Shown here: positions 53,059-61,075 of the stretch, piece by piece
Position numbering within the stretch: position 1 is the first letter of the stretch
Layout: the number at the start of each line of letters is the position of its first letter
Source: Pseudomonas chlororaphis
GTDB taxonomy: Bacteria > Pseudomonadota > Gammaproteobacteria > Pseudomonadales > Pseudomonadaceae
NCBI RefSeq assembly: GCF_003731765.1
Contig: NZ_MOAL01000009.1
Coordinates: forward strand, 62,001-126,000
Direction: 5' to 3'
Length of the DNA stretch: 64,000 nt
The notes under the pieces: generated by a model
Database searches by the model: none
What the model was told of the DNA's origin: nothing
What the model saw: the letters and a program-made list of their open reading frames with translations, nothing else
Program-made: the position numbers and the translations under genes

Positions 53059-53068
53059 GGTAATTACC
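53059..53068. promoter_or_regulatory. Small palindrome in the petA leader
   Basis: GGTAATTACC is a perfect 10-bp palindrome between the petA -10 element and the start codon. Possible operator; no regulator assigned. Confidence 0.3.
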
Positions 53069-53093
53069 AAGTCGTCCAAGCTCCAAGCCTTGT

Positions 53094-53120
53094 ATTATAG
53101 GGGCTCTACGGATGTGGCAA
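53094..53120 (-). promoter_or_regulatory. Promoter of petABC
   Basis: A perfect TATAAT on the minus strand with TTGCCA 15 bases upstream. The spacing is short, which suggests that an activator or repressor helps; a palindrome covers the -35 element. Confidence 0.6.
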
Positions 53121-53130
53121 GTTGTCACAT
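53112..53130. promoter_or_regulatory. 19-bp palindrome over the petA -35 element
   Basis: ATGTGGCAA-g-TTGTCACAT has nine-base arms with a single mismatch and covers the petA -35 hexamer. Its size and place fit a binding site for a dimeric regulator. Confidence 0.5.
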
Positions 53131-53146
53131 GAAAAAACATCGCCCA

Positions 53147-53186
53147 TAAAAAACGCCCAGCTCCGCGAGGAGACTGGGCGTTTTTG
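53147..53186 (-). terminator. Terminator of rplM-rpsI
   Basis: ACGCCCAG pairs with CTGGGCGT and the inner CTCC/GGAG extends the stem; T-runs are present on both sides, so it may also stop plus-strand transcripts. It directly follows rpsI. Confidence 0.92.
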
Positions 53187-53200
53187 AACGCGGAAGCGAA

Positions 53201-53593
53201 TTAACGCTTCGAGTACTGCGGACGCTTACGCGCTTTACGCAGACCAACTTTCTTACGTTCAACTTCACGAGCGTCGCGAGTTACGAAGCCAGCTTTACGC
53301 AGAGCACCGCGCAGAGTTTCGTCGTAGTCCATCAGGGCACGAGTGATGCCGTGGCGGATTGCGCCAGCTTGGCCACTCACACCACCACCGATAACGGTGA
53401 CGTAGATGTCGAATTTCTCGACGGTCTCGGTCAGTTCCAGCGGCTGACGAACTACCATGCGGGCAGTTTCGCGGCCGAAGAAGTTATCCAGGGAGCGGTT
53501 GTTGATGGAGATATTGCCAGTACCCGGACGCAGGAAAACGCGTGCGGTTGCAGTCTTGCGACGGCCAGTGCCGTAATTTTGAGTCGCCGACAT
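53201..53593 (-). CDS. rpsI: 30S ribosomal protein S9
   Basis: A 130-aa ribosomal protein with the family N terminus NYGTGRRKTATARVFLRPG and the basic tail ending KRPQYSKR, which reaches the P-site tRNA. It follows rplM after 14 bases and is followed by a strong terminator. Confidence 0.99.
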   Translation of the reverse strand: MSATQNYGTGRRKTATARVFLRPGTGNISINNRSLDNFFGRETARMVVRQPLELTETVEKFDIYVTVIGGGVSGQAGAIRHGITRALMDYDETLRGALRKAGFVTRDAREVERKKVGLRKARKRPQYSKR

Positions 53594-53607
53594 AATGAAC
53601 TATTCCG

Positions 53608-54036
53608 TTAAATCTTCAGTTCTTGGGGCTGCTGAGCAGTATGAGGGTGAGCAGCGCCCGCATAGACTTTCAGCTTACGGTACATGTCGCGACCCAGCGG
53701 GTTCTTAGGCAGCATGCCTTTAACCGCGGTCTCGATCACGCGCTCAGGGGCTTTAGCGATCAGCTTTTCGAAGTTGATCGACTTGATACCGCCCGGGAAA
53801 CCGGAGTGGGAGTAGTACATTTTGTCAGTGGTTTTAGCGCCAGTAACACGTACCTGCTCGGCATTGATCACGACGATGTAGTCGCCGGTGTCAACGTGAG
53901 GAGTGTACTCAGGCTTGTGCTTGCCACGCAGACGGCTCGCGATTTCGGTGGCCAGACGACCCAGGGTCTGACCAGCAGCGTCGACGACGAACCAGTCGCG
54001 CTTAACTGTTTCCGGTTTAGCAGTAAAAGTTTTCAT
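53608..54036 (-). CDS. rplM: 50S ribosomal protein L13
   Basis: A 142-aa ribosomal protein (MKTFTAKPETVKRDWFVVDAAGQTLGRLATEIA; HSGFPGG; GMLPKNPLGR). First gene of the rplM-rpsI operon, with a sigma-70 promoter about 45 bases upstream of the start. Confidence 0.99.
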   Translation of the reverse strand: MKTFTAKPETVKRDWFVVDAAGQTLGRLATEIASRLRGKHKPEYTPHVDTGDYIVVINAEQVRVTGAKTTDKMYYSHSGFPGGIKSINFEKLIAKAPERVIETAVKGMLPKNPLGRDMYRKLKVYAGAAHPHTAQQPQELKI

Positions 54037-54078
54037 TCTTTATAGCCTCAGGGGCCGCCCTGATAAATTAGACGGCGG

Positions 54079-54107
54079 ATCTTACTGAATAGTGCGTACT
54101 TTGACAA
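54079..54107 (-). promoter_or_regulatory. Promoter of rplM-rpsI
   Basis: TTGTCA-N17-TAAGAT on the minus strand. The -35 hexamer lies inside a perfect palindrome. Confidence 0.7.
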
Positions 54108-54115
54108 GGTCAAAG
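54099..54115. promoter_or_regulatory. Perfect 17-bp palindrome over the rplM -35 element
   Basis: CTTTGAC-aag-GTCAAAG, seven-base arms without mismatch around a 3-base centre. It covers the -35 element of the rplM promoter, so a bound protein would compete with RNA polymerase. Confidence 0.55.
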
Positions 54116-54284
54116 GCAGCCGGATACAGACGCTATCGGGGGCTCGGGTCAGCGCGTCCGTTATACGGCAAGATTCTTCGGCAGGCGGCGCATCACTTCC
54201 ACTGCAGAAAGAGCTGCCGAATTATGCAGATTGCGAAAAAAATTTCAACCTGCTTTTATGATTGTTTTGCCAAGGGAGTACCCG

Positions 54285-55325
54285 ATGGACTATCGCCAGC
54301 TAGGCCGAACCGATCTGAATGTGAGTGCCATTTGCCTGGGAACCATGACCTGGGGCGAGCAAAACACTGAAGCCGAAGCCTTTGCCCAGATCGAACGGGC
54401 CAAGCACGCCGGGATCAATTTCATCGACACCGCCGAGATGTACCCGGTGCCGCCCAAAGCCGAAACCTACGCCACCACCGAGCGCTACATCGGCAACTGG
54501 TTCAAGAGCCGCGGTGACCGCGCCGACTGGATCCTGGCCAGCAAGATTGCCGGCCCCGGCAACACCATCGACTACATCCGCGACAAACAGCTCAAGCACA
54601 ACCGCAAACACATCGTCGAAGCCGTGGACGCCAGCCTCAAGCGCCTGCAAACCGATTGGATCGACCTGTACCAACTGCACTGGCCCGAGCGCAGCACCAA
54701 CTTCTTCGGCCAACTCGGCTACAAGCACAAGGCCGATGAAGACTTCACGCCGCTTGAAGAAACCCTTGAAGCCCTGGACGAACAGGTCAAGGCCGGCAAG
54801 ATCCGTCACATTGGCCTGTCCAACGAAACGCCGTGGGGCACCATGAAGTTCCTGGCCCTGGCCGAAAGCCGCGGCTGGCCACGGGCAGTGTCGATCCAGA
54901 ATCCCTACAACCTGCTCAACCGCAGCTTTGAAGTCGGCCTGGCGGAAATCGCCCTGCGCGAACAATGCGGCCTGCTGGCCTACTCGCCCCTGGCGTTCGG
55001 CTTCCTGTCGGGCAAATACGAAGGCGGCGCCCGCCCGCCGAAAGGTCGCCTGAGCCTGTACAACCGCTTCAGCCGCTACTTCAACCCGCAATCGGAAGCG
55101 GCCTGCAGCCGTTACGTGGCCCTGGCGCGCGAGCACGGCCTGGACCCGGCACAAATGGCCCTGGCATTCGTGAACCAACAGCCGTTCGTGACCAGCAACA
55201 TCATCGGTGCGACGACCCTGGAACAACTGGACAGCAACATCGCCAGCTTCGAGCTCAAGCTGTCGGATGAAGTGCTGGCCGGGATCGAGGCGATCCACAA
55301 GGACCACCCAAACCCTGCGCCATAA
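54285..55325 (+). CDS. Aldo/keto reductase (Tas-like)
   Basis: A 346-aa NADP-dependent oxidoreductase of the AKR superfamily, near E. coli Tas. The (beta/alpha)8 catalytic residues appear as Asp and Tyr in FIDTAEMYPVPP, Lys in ILASKIAG and His in YQLHWPER; the C-terminal cofactor loop is TSNIIGATTLEQLDSNIAS. AAGGGAG precedes the ATG at 54285. Natural substrate unknown. A REP pair follows the stop. Confidence 0.92.
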   Translation: MDYRQLGRTDLNVSAICLGTMTWGEQNTEAEAFAQIERAKHAGINFIDTAEMYPVPPKAETYATTERYIGNWFKSRGDRADWILASKIAGPGNTIDYIRDKQLKHNRKHIVEAVDASLKRLQTDWIDLYQLHWPERSTNFFGQLGYKHKADEDFTPLEETLEALDEQVKAGKIRHIGLSNETPWGTMKFLALAESRGWPRAVSIQNPYNLLNRSFEVGLAEIALREQCGLLAYSPLAFGFLSGKYEGGARPPKGRLSLYNRFSRYFNPQSEAACSRYVALAREHGLDPAQMALAFVNQQPFVTSNIIGATTLEQLDSNIASFELKLSDEVLAGIEAIHKDHPNPAP

Positions 55326-55333
55326 ACCGCCTC

Positions 55334-55411
55334 TGTAGGCGCAGCCTTGCCGGGGAATGGCGCGACACGCATTGCGCGTCGTGTTCATTTGCCGGCAAGC
55401 CGCCTCCTACA
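55334..55411. repeat. REPIN (paired REP elements) overlapping the acyl-CoA dehydrogenase 3' end
   Basis: Left arm TGTAGGCGCAGCCTTGCCG and, on the other strand, right arm TGTAGGAGGCGGCTTGCCG are inverted copies of the Pseudomonas REP head. The right arm reaches 55411 and so includes the TAG stop codon of the dehydrogenase gene at 55407-55409. Confidence 0.8.
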
Positions 55412-56543
55412 GCGAGCGCGCGATGACCTCCTTCATGATCTCGTTAGTCCCGGCATAAATCCGCTGGACCCTCGCATCCGCCCAAGCCCGGGCAATCGGG
55501 TATTCCCACATAAAACCGTAGCCACCATGCAACTGCACGCACTCGTCGAGCACCTTGCATTGCAGGTCCGTGCCCCAATACTTGGCCATCGCTGCGGTCG
55601 GCACATCCAGTTTGCCCTGGAGATGCAGCTCCAGGCAGCGGTCGACAAACACCCGGCCAATCTGAATCTCGGTGGCCATTTCCGCGAGTTTGAACCGGGT
55701 GTTCTGGAAATCGGCAATGGCTTGCCCGAACGCCTTGCGCTCACGGGTGTAGTCCAGGGTCCATTGCAGCGCCGCCTCGGCAGACGCCAGGCCGCCAATC
55801 GCCACCGTCAGGCGCTCTTGGGGCAACTCCTGCATCAGATAGGCAAAGCCCAACCCCGCCTGCCCCAGCAGGTTTTCCTTGGGCACCCGCACATCCTGGA
55901 AGAACAGTTCGGAGGTGTCCTGGGCCTTCATGCCCACTTTCTCCAGGCGCTTGCCCTTGGAGAAGCCTGGCGTATCCGCCTCCACCAGAAACAGGCTGGT
56001 GCCTTTGGCGCCAGCCTTGGGATCGGTCTTGGCCACCACTATCACCAAGTCAGCCAGGTAGCCGTTGGTGATAAAGGTCTTGGAACCATTGATCACGTAC
56101 TCATCACCGTCCAGCACCGCCGTGGTCTTGACCCCTTGCAGGTCGGACCCCGCCCCCGGCTCGGTCATGGCGATGGCCGTGACCATCTCCCCGGAAATCA
56201 GCTTCGGCAGGTAGTGCCGCTTCAAGGCTTCGCTGCCGTAATGCAGGATGTACGGCGCGACGATGTCCGAATGCAGAGAGAAGCCGATCCCTGTCAGGCC
56301 GAGCCGCCCCACCTCTTCGATCACCACCGCGCTGTAGAGAAAATCCGCACCCAAGCCGCCGTATTGCTCCGGCAGATGGGAGCACAACATCCCCGCCTCA
56401 CCCGCCTTGTTCCATAACTGGCGGTCGATGTAGCCCTGCTTCTCCCACTGCCCATGAAACGGCACGGCTTCCTTTTCCAGGAAGGTCCGCACGCTGTCGC
56501 GGAAAAGCTCGTGCTCGGAACTGAACAAGGTTCTGGGGATCAT
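55407..56543 (-). CDS. Acyl-CoA dehydrogenase, long-chain (LCAD) type
   Basis: A 378-aa flavoenzyme that introduces the alpha-beta double bond in acyl-CoA. FAD-binding motifs AMTEPGAGSDLQGVKT and DECVQLHGGYGF are present. At the MCAD catalytic-Glu position the sequence reads YAGTNEIM (no Glu), while Glu is found in LMQELPQERL of helix G, the place of the base in LCAD and isovaleryl-CoA dehydrogenases. Divergent from a GlxA-type regulator, which may control it. Its TAG comes from a REP element. Confidence 0.92.
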   Translation of the reverse strand: MIPRTLFSSEHELFRDSVRTFLEKEAVPFHGQWEKQGYIDRQLWNKAGEAGMLCSHLPEQYGGLGADFLYSAVVIEEVGRLGLTGIGFSLHSDIVAPYILHYGSEALKRHYLPKLISGEMVTAIAMTEPGAGSDLQGVKTTAVLDGDEYVINGSKTFITNGYLADLVIVVAKTDPKAGAKGTSLFLVEADTPGFSKGKRLEKVGMKAQDTSELFFQDVRVPKENLLGQAGLGFAYLMQELPQERLTVAIGGLASAEAALQWTLDYTRERKAFGQAIADFQNTRFKLAEMATEIQIGRVFVDRCLELHLQGKLDVPTAAMAKYWGTDLQCKVLDECVQLHGGYGFMWEYPIARAWADARVQRIYAGTNEIMKEVIARSL

Positions 56544-56687
56544 GCGGCCACCTTAAAGAATTGTCGGAGGGGATCAGCCCACAAAGCCTATGCCCGACCT
56601 GCCGCACAGGGCACTGGACACATCCGACAAAAAATAAGACGATCCAGCCGTCTGGTGACCACTTTCCCCTATAAGAACAATTGAATT

Positions 56688-57686
56688 ATGTCTAACCAAA
56701 CCTCCACGCCCTTGCGGCGCGTCAGTATCCTGGCTATCGACCGGGTTTTCGCTTCAACCCTCATGCAGGCCAAGGACTTTTTCCATCTGGCCAGCCTGCG
56801 CTACGGCAAACAACTGGGCCTGGGCCTGACCCCAGCCTTTGAAACTCGACTGGTCAGCCCCGACGGCCAGCCCGTGTGCAGTTTCAGCGACGTAATCATG
56901 CCGGTCGACGGCGCCCTGGAAAACACCGATGTGATCATCCTCCCGGCCTTCTGGGACGACTTCGAGACGCTGTGCCAGCGTTATCCACAGATCATGCCGT
57001 GGCTGCGGGAGCAGCATGCTCGCGGCGCCGTGCTCTGCGGCGAAGCCACCGGCGTCTTCTGGCTGGCCGAAGCGGGCCTGCTCGACGGCAAGGAAGCCAC
57101 CACCTACTGGCGTTTTTTCAACGCTTTCAGCGAACGCTTCCCCAACGTCCAGCTCAACCAGGACAAACACCTGACCGACGCCGACAACCTCTATTGCGCC
57201 GGCGGCACCACATCGGCCTGCGACCTGTACATCTACCTGATCGAGCGCTTCTGCGGCGCCCACGTGGCCCAGGCGGTGGCCCGGGACATTCTCTATGAGG
57301 TGCAGCGCAGCTACTCCCCCGGGCGCATCGGTTTCGGCGGCCAGAAACTGCACCAGGATGTGATCATCCTGCAGATCCAACAGTGGCTCGAGGAGCACTT
57401 CGCCGACAAGTTCCGCTTCGAAGACGTGGCCCGAGAACACGGCATGAGCATTCGTAACTTCATGCGGCGCTTCCAGACCGCCACCGGCGACAAGCCCCTG
57501 CACTACCTGCAACGCCTGCGCATCGAAACCGCCAAAGGCTTGCTCTCGGGTACCCGCAAGAGCATCAAGACCATCAGCTACGAGGTGGGCTACGACGATG
57601 CGAGCTTCTTTGCCCGGCTGTTCCGCCAGCACACCGAACTGTCGCCCAACCAGTACCGACAGCAGTTTTTGCAACAAGCCGCGTAA
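56688..57686 (+). CDS. GlxA-family AraC-type transcriptional regulator
   Basis: A 332-aa regulator with an N-terminal DJ-1/PfpI-like domain (about 10-200) and a C-terminal AraC double helix-turn-helix (about 225-330; FRFEDVAREHGMSIRNFMRRFQ and KTISYEVGYDDASFFARLFRQHTELSPNQYR). The nucleophile elbow reads LCGEATGVFWLA, so the DJ-1 cysteine is present but the environment differs from proteases. The divergent acyl-CoA dehydrogenase gene, 144 bases away, is the natural candidate target. Confidence 0.9.
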   Translation: MSNQTSTPLRRVSILAIDRVFASTLMQAKDFFHLASLRYGKQLGLGLTPAFETRLVSPDGQPVCSFSDVIMPVDGALENTDVIILPAFWDDFETLCQRYPQIMPWLREQHARGAVLCGEATGVFWLAEAGLLDGKEATTYWRFFNAFSERFPNVQLNQDKHLTDADNLYCAGGTTSACDLYIYLIERFCGAHVAQAVARDILYEVQRSYSPGRIGFGGQKLHQDVIILQIQQWLEEHFADKFRFEDVAREHGMSIRNFMRRFQTATGDKPLHYLQRLRIETAKGLLSGTRKSIKTISYEVGYDDASFFARLFRQHTELSPNQYRQQFLQQAA

Positions 57687-57689
57687 ATG

Positions 57690-57719
57690 AAAAAGGGCCT
57701 GCAATGCAGGCCCTTTTTT
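57690..57719. terminator. Bidirectional terminator between the GlxA-type gene and zapE
   Basis: AAAAAGGGCCTGC pairs with GCAGGCCCTTTTTT around a short loop. Confidence 0.93.
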
Positions 57720-57738
57720 GCGTCGATCCGAAGCGCCG

Positions 57739-58833
57739 TTACGGCTTGTGCGCCCGCGACAGGAACTCGTGGGACTGCATCTCCAACAATCGACTGAGGG
57801 TGCGCTGGAACTCGAAATTCAAGCGACCGCCGGTGTAGAGGTCCTTGAGCTCGACTTCCGCCGAAATGATCAGCTTGACGTTACGGTCGTAGAACTCGTC
57901 GACCATGTTGATAAAACGTCGGGCGATATCGTCGGTGGTCACGCTCATCTGCTCCACGCCACTGAGCAACACCGCATGGAAAATCTTGCCCAGCTCGATG
58001 TAGTCGTTCTGGCTCCGCGGGCCATCGCACAGCTCACGAAAATCGAACCAGGCCACATCATCGCAGGTACGCAAGGCACGAATTTCGCGGTTTTCAATCA
58101 TCAGCACATCGTTTTCCACAGCCTGGGTGCATTCCGGCGTCAGCGCGCGGAAGCTCTTGCGCAGGCTTTCGTGGGCCGCCTCGTCCAAGGGGAAGTGAAA
58201 CAGCTCGGCCTGTTCCAGGTGACGCAGACGGTAATCCACGCCGCTGTCGACGTTGACAATCTCGGTGTTCTGCTTGATCAAAGCAATCGCCGGCAGGAAA
58301 CGCGCCCGTTGCAGACCGTCTTTGTACAAGCCATCCGGAACGATGTTCGAGGTCGCCACCAGGGTCACGCCGTTCTTGAACAACTCTTCCATCAAGGTGC
58401 CAAGGATCATCGCGTCAGTAATGTCGGACACGAAGAACTCGTCAAAGCAAATCACCCGGGCTTCCTGGGAAAAACGCTTGGCAATGATGGTGAGCGGGTT
58501 CTTTTCGCCGCCCAGGGTCTTCATCTCTTCGTGCACACGCTTCATAAAGCGGTGAAAGTGCGTCCGCGACTTTTCCTTGAACGGTAAAGCCTCGTAGAAG
58601 GTGTCCACCAGATAGGTCTTGCCACGACCCACGCCGCCCCAGAAATACAGGCCCTTGACCGGCGCCTGGTCTTTCTTGCCGAACAGTTTGCCCAACAGGC
58701 CCGGCTTGCTCTGCGAAGCCGCAACCAGGTCGTCATACAGACGCTGCAAATGACGCACCGCCGTTTCCTGCGCAGCGTCGTGGAAGAACTCAGGGCGTTT
58801 CAGATCAGCTTGATATCGTTCTAGGGGCGTCAT
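57739..58833 (-). CDS. zapE: Cell division ATPase ZapE (AFG1 family)
   Basis: A 364-aa AAA-type ATPase; E. coli ZapE acts on the Z-ring, especially at low oxygen or high temperature. Walker A is GGVGRGKT (66-73), Walker B ICFDEFFVSD, and the sensor region ATSNIVPDGLYKDGLQRARFLPAI is typical of the family. It lies downstream of trpS but behind a terminator. Confidence 0.95.
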   Translation of the reverse strand: MTPLERYQADLKRPEFFHDAAQETAVRHLQRLYDDLVAASQSKPGLLGKLFGKKDQAPVKGLYFWGGVGRGKTYLVDTFYEALPFKEKSRTHFHRFMKRVHEEMKTLGGEKNPLTIIAKRFSQEARVICFDEFFVSDITDAMILGTLMEELFKNGVTLVATSNIVPDGLYKDGLQRARFLPAIALIKQNTEIVNVDSGVDYRLRHLEQAELFHFPLDEAAHESLRKSFRALTPECTQAVENDVLMIENREIRALRTCDDVAWFDFRELCDGPRSQNDYIELGKIFHAVLLSGVEQMSVTTDDIARRFINMVDEFYDRNVKLIISAEVELKDLYTGGRLNFEFQRTLSRLLEMQSHEFLSRAHKP

Positions 58834-58849
58834 AATTCGTTAGCAAGGC

Positions 58850-58884
58850 AACAAAAACGGGCCGTCACTGTAGCGACGGCCCTG
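58850..58884 (-). terminator. Terminator of trpS
   Basis: On the minus strand GGGCCGTC / GACGGCCC forms an 8-bp stem followed by GTTTTTGTT. It separates trpS from zapE. Confidence 0.8.
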
Positions 58885-58921
58885 GGGAATGGCAATCAGC
58901 CCTTGGTCGGGATGATTCCGA

Positions 58922-60277
58922 TTAGTCCTGCGCCGGAGTCAGAGCGACACGCAACTGCTCGATGGCTGCATCACGCTCAGCCGCATCGGCAAACGCCGGG
59001 CTGTCCGCCACGCATTGGTCTTGCAGCCAGACACTGAAGCTCAGCTCATCGCTGCGCAGATCCAACGCCTCACCGGCTTGCAACTGCTTGGTCACCGCAC
59101 CGGCAGCCTTGCCGTCGGCAAAGTTACGCGACAGCAACAACTGCTCGCCATCAGCCGACAACAAGCGGAAACGGAAACTGCCGTCGTCTTCGCGAAAACT
59201 GACAAAGCGTGCGGCTTTTGCGGCTTTCTTCTTGGTGGCGACCGGCGCTACGGCCTGTTCGACGAACGAGCGCAGGCCAACGGCCTCACGCAGCTCGGCC
59301 AGGAACGGAGCCGCTACGGCACGGGCCTTCTTGGCGCCGACCAGCAACAGGTCTTCCATATCCGACGGGCGCGACATCAGTTGGTGATAACGTTCGCGGG
59401 CTTCGCCCAGTTGACCATCCAGCAGTTGGAACAGGCGGTTTTTCGCTTCGCCCCAACCCAGGCCTTGCAGCAACTCGGCACGGAACTCTTCTTCCTGGGC
59501 CTTGCTGGCAAATGCCTGGAACAAGGTGAACAGGTGCGAGTTGTCCGGGTCTTTGGCTTCGCCAGGCGCGCGGGAGTCGGTGACGATCCGCGAGATGGCG
59601 TCTTTCATGTCCTTGGCGCTGGAAAACAACGGAATGGTGTTGTCGTAGCTCTTGGACATCTTCCGGCCGTCGAGGCCCGGCAAAGTGGCAACGCTTTCTT
59701 CGATCAACGCCTCCGGCATGGTGAAGAACTCTTTCCCCTTGCCGAACAGGTGATTGAAACGCTGGCCGATGTCCCGGGCCATTTCAACGTGCTGGATCTG
59801 GTCACGGCCGACCGGCACTTTGTGCGCATTGAACATCAGGATGTCCGCCGCCATCAGCACCGGGTAGCTGTACAGGCCCATGCTGATGCCCGCATCCGGG
59901 TCTTCGCCGGCTTCGACGTTTTTATCCACCGACGCCTTGTAAGCGTGGGCACGGTTGAGCAGGCCCTTGGCGGCAACGCAAGTCAGCAGCCAAGTCAGTT
60001 CGGGGATTTCCGGGATGTCCGACTGACGATAGAAAGTCACCCGGTTCACATCCAGGCCACCGGCCAGCCAAGTCGCGGCGATTTCCATACGCGAACGCTG
60101 AATGCGCTGCGGGTCATCGCACTTGATCAGGGCGTGGTAGTCGGCCAGGAAGTAGAAAGAGTCGGCATTGGCGTCCTGGCTGGCAAGGATCGCCGGGCGG
60201 ATCGCACCGGCGTAGTTGCCCAGGTGCGGCGTGCCGGTGGTAGTGATGCCGGTGAGGATACGGGTACGAGTCGTCAT
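58922..60277 (-). CDS. trpS: Tryptophan--tRNA ligase with C-terminal extension
   Basis: Class I synthetase of 451 aa, longer than the roughly 335 aa of the E. coli enzyme. The HIGH-type motif is TPHLGNY (16-22) and the KMSKS loop 206-210. The catalytic body ends near residue 340; after an Ala/Lys linker (ATKKKAAKAA) two repeats of similar pattern follow (about 357-400 and 412-446), each F-x-F-x-L...FAD...L, which look like the YegP/DUF1508 unit. The catalytic part is normal, so it should charge tRNA-Trp; the extension's role is unknown. Confidence 0.95.
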   Translation of the reverse strand: MTTRTRILTGITTTGTPHLGNYAGAIRPAILASQDANADSFYFLADYHALIKCDDPQRIQRSRMEIAATWLAGGLDVNRVTFYRQSDIPEIPELTWLLTCVAAKGLLNRAHAYKASVDKNVEAGEDPDAGISMGLYSYPVLMAADILMFNAHKVPVGRDQIQHVEMARDIGQRFNHLFGKGKEFFTMPEALIEESVATLPGLDGRKMSKSYDNTIPLFSSAKDMKDAISRIVTDSRAPGEAKDPDNSHLFTLFQAFASKAQEEEFRAELLQGLGWGEAKNRLFQLLDGQLGEARERYHQLMSRPSDMEDLLLVGAKKARAVAAPFLAELREAVGLRSFVEQAVAPVATKKKAAKAARFVSFREDDGSFRFRLLSADGEQLLLSRNFADGKAAGAVTKQLQAGEALDLRSDELSFSVWLQDQCVADSPAFADAAERDAAIEQLRVALTPAQD

Positions 60278-60301
60278 GGGTAATCGCTTATCAGACTGCT
60301 A

Positions 60302-60931
60302 TCAATTCGAGAGTCGGGGCAGCACCAGATCCTTGAGATCGGTGAGCTTGCCGTGAAAAAAGTGCCCGCATTCTGCCACTTTCAGCAGCTCATGGGGACG
60401 AACAAGCGCGGCAGACCAGTCATACACCGCTTGCGGGTCGATCACCTCGTCGGTTTCCGGCTGGATCAGGGTCAGCGGGCAGTTCTCCGGCAGCACGTCG
60501 GTATCACGCAGGCGGGTCACTGCCGCTGCCACCATGAACAGGTGCTTGAGCTGCACGCCCTGGGTTTCCAGGCGACCGCCGAGGCTGGCGGCGACAAAAC
60601 CGCCGAAGGAGAAACCCAGCAAGGTCAATGGCAATTCCGGGTGCCGGGCCTGCAACCACTCGGCTGCGGCCTGGGCGTCATCCACTTCGCCGCTCCCCAT
60701 GTCGTGACTGCCTTCGCTGGCACCGACGCCACGGTAGTTGAAACGCAAGGTGATCAAGCCGGCATCCCGCGCGGTGCGCTGCAAGGTGGAAACCACCTTG
60801 TTGAGCATGGTGCCGCCTTGCACCGGATTGGGGTGGCAGATCAACGCCACGCCGCGAGCGTCGGGCACTTCCAGATACAGGGCTTCCAACTGGCCCACCG
60901 GGCCGGCAATCACTACAGGGGTTTCACGCAT
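60302..60931 (-). CDS. Alpha/beta hydrolase, dienelactone-hydrolase-like
   Basis: A 209-aa protein with the nucleophile elbow GFSFGG (Ser108), an Asp in the ETDEVIDP loop and His in the ECGHFFHGKL end, giving a complete Ser-Asp-His triad. The motif LICHPNPVQGGTMLNKVV places it with small serine hydrolases often found beside trpS in pseudomonads. The start at 60931 (MRETPVVIAGP) avoids an unneeded upstream extension. Substrate unknown. Confidence 0.88.
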   Translation of the reverse strand: MRETPVVIAGPVGQLEALYLEVPDARGVALICHPNPVQGGTMLNKVVSTLQRTARDAGLITLRFNYRGVGASEGSHDMGSGEVDDAQAAAEWLQARHPELPLTLLGFSFGGFVAASLGGRLETQGVQLKHLFMVAAAVTRLRDTDVLPENCPLTLIQPETDEVIDPQAVYDWSAALVRPHELLKVAECGHFFHGKLTDLKDLVLPRLSN

Positions 60932-61075
60932 TAGCAAGGAAGGAACTCCGTGACCTCGAATCGGGTCGACTCGTCTAGCAAATTGTCTGTGCCAATCTAT
61001 TGCGAGTGAATCGCGGTATACAGCGCAGGTTCGAGCCGTTAACGTAAAGCAAAGCCGTTTATAGAGGAAGGACTC

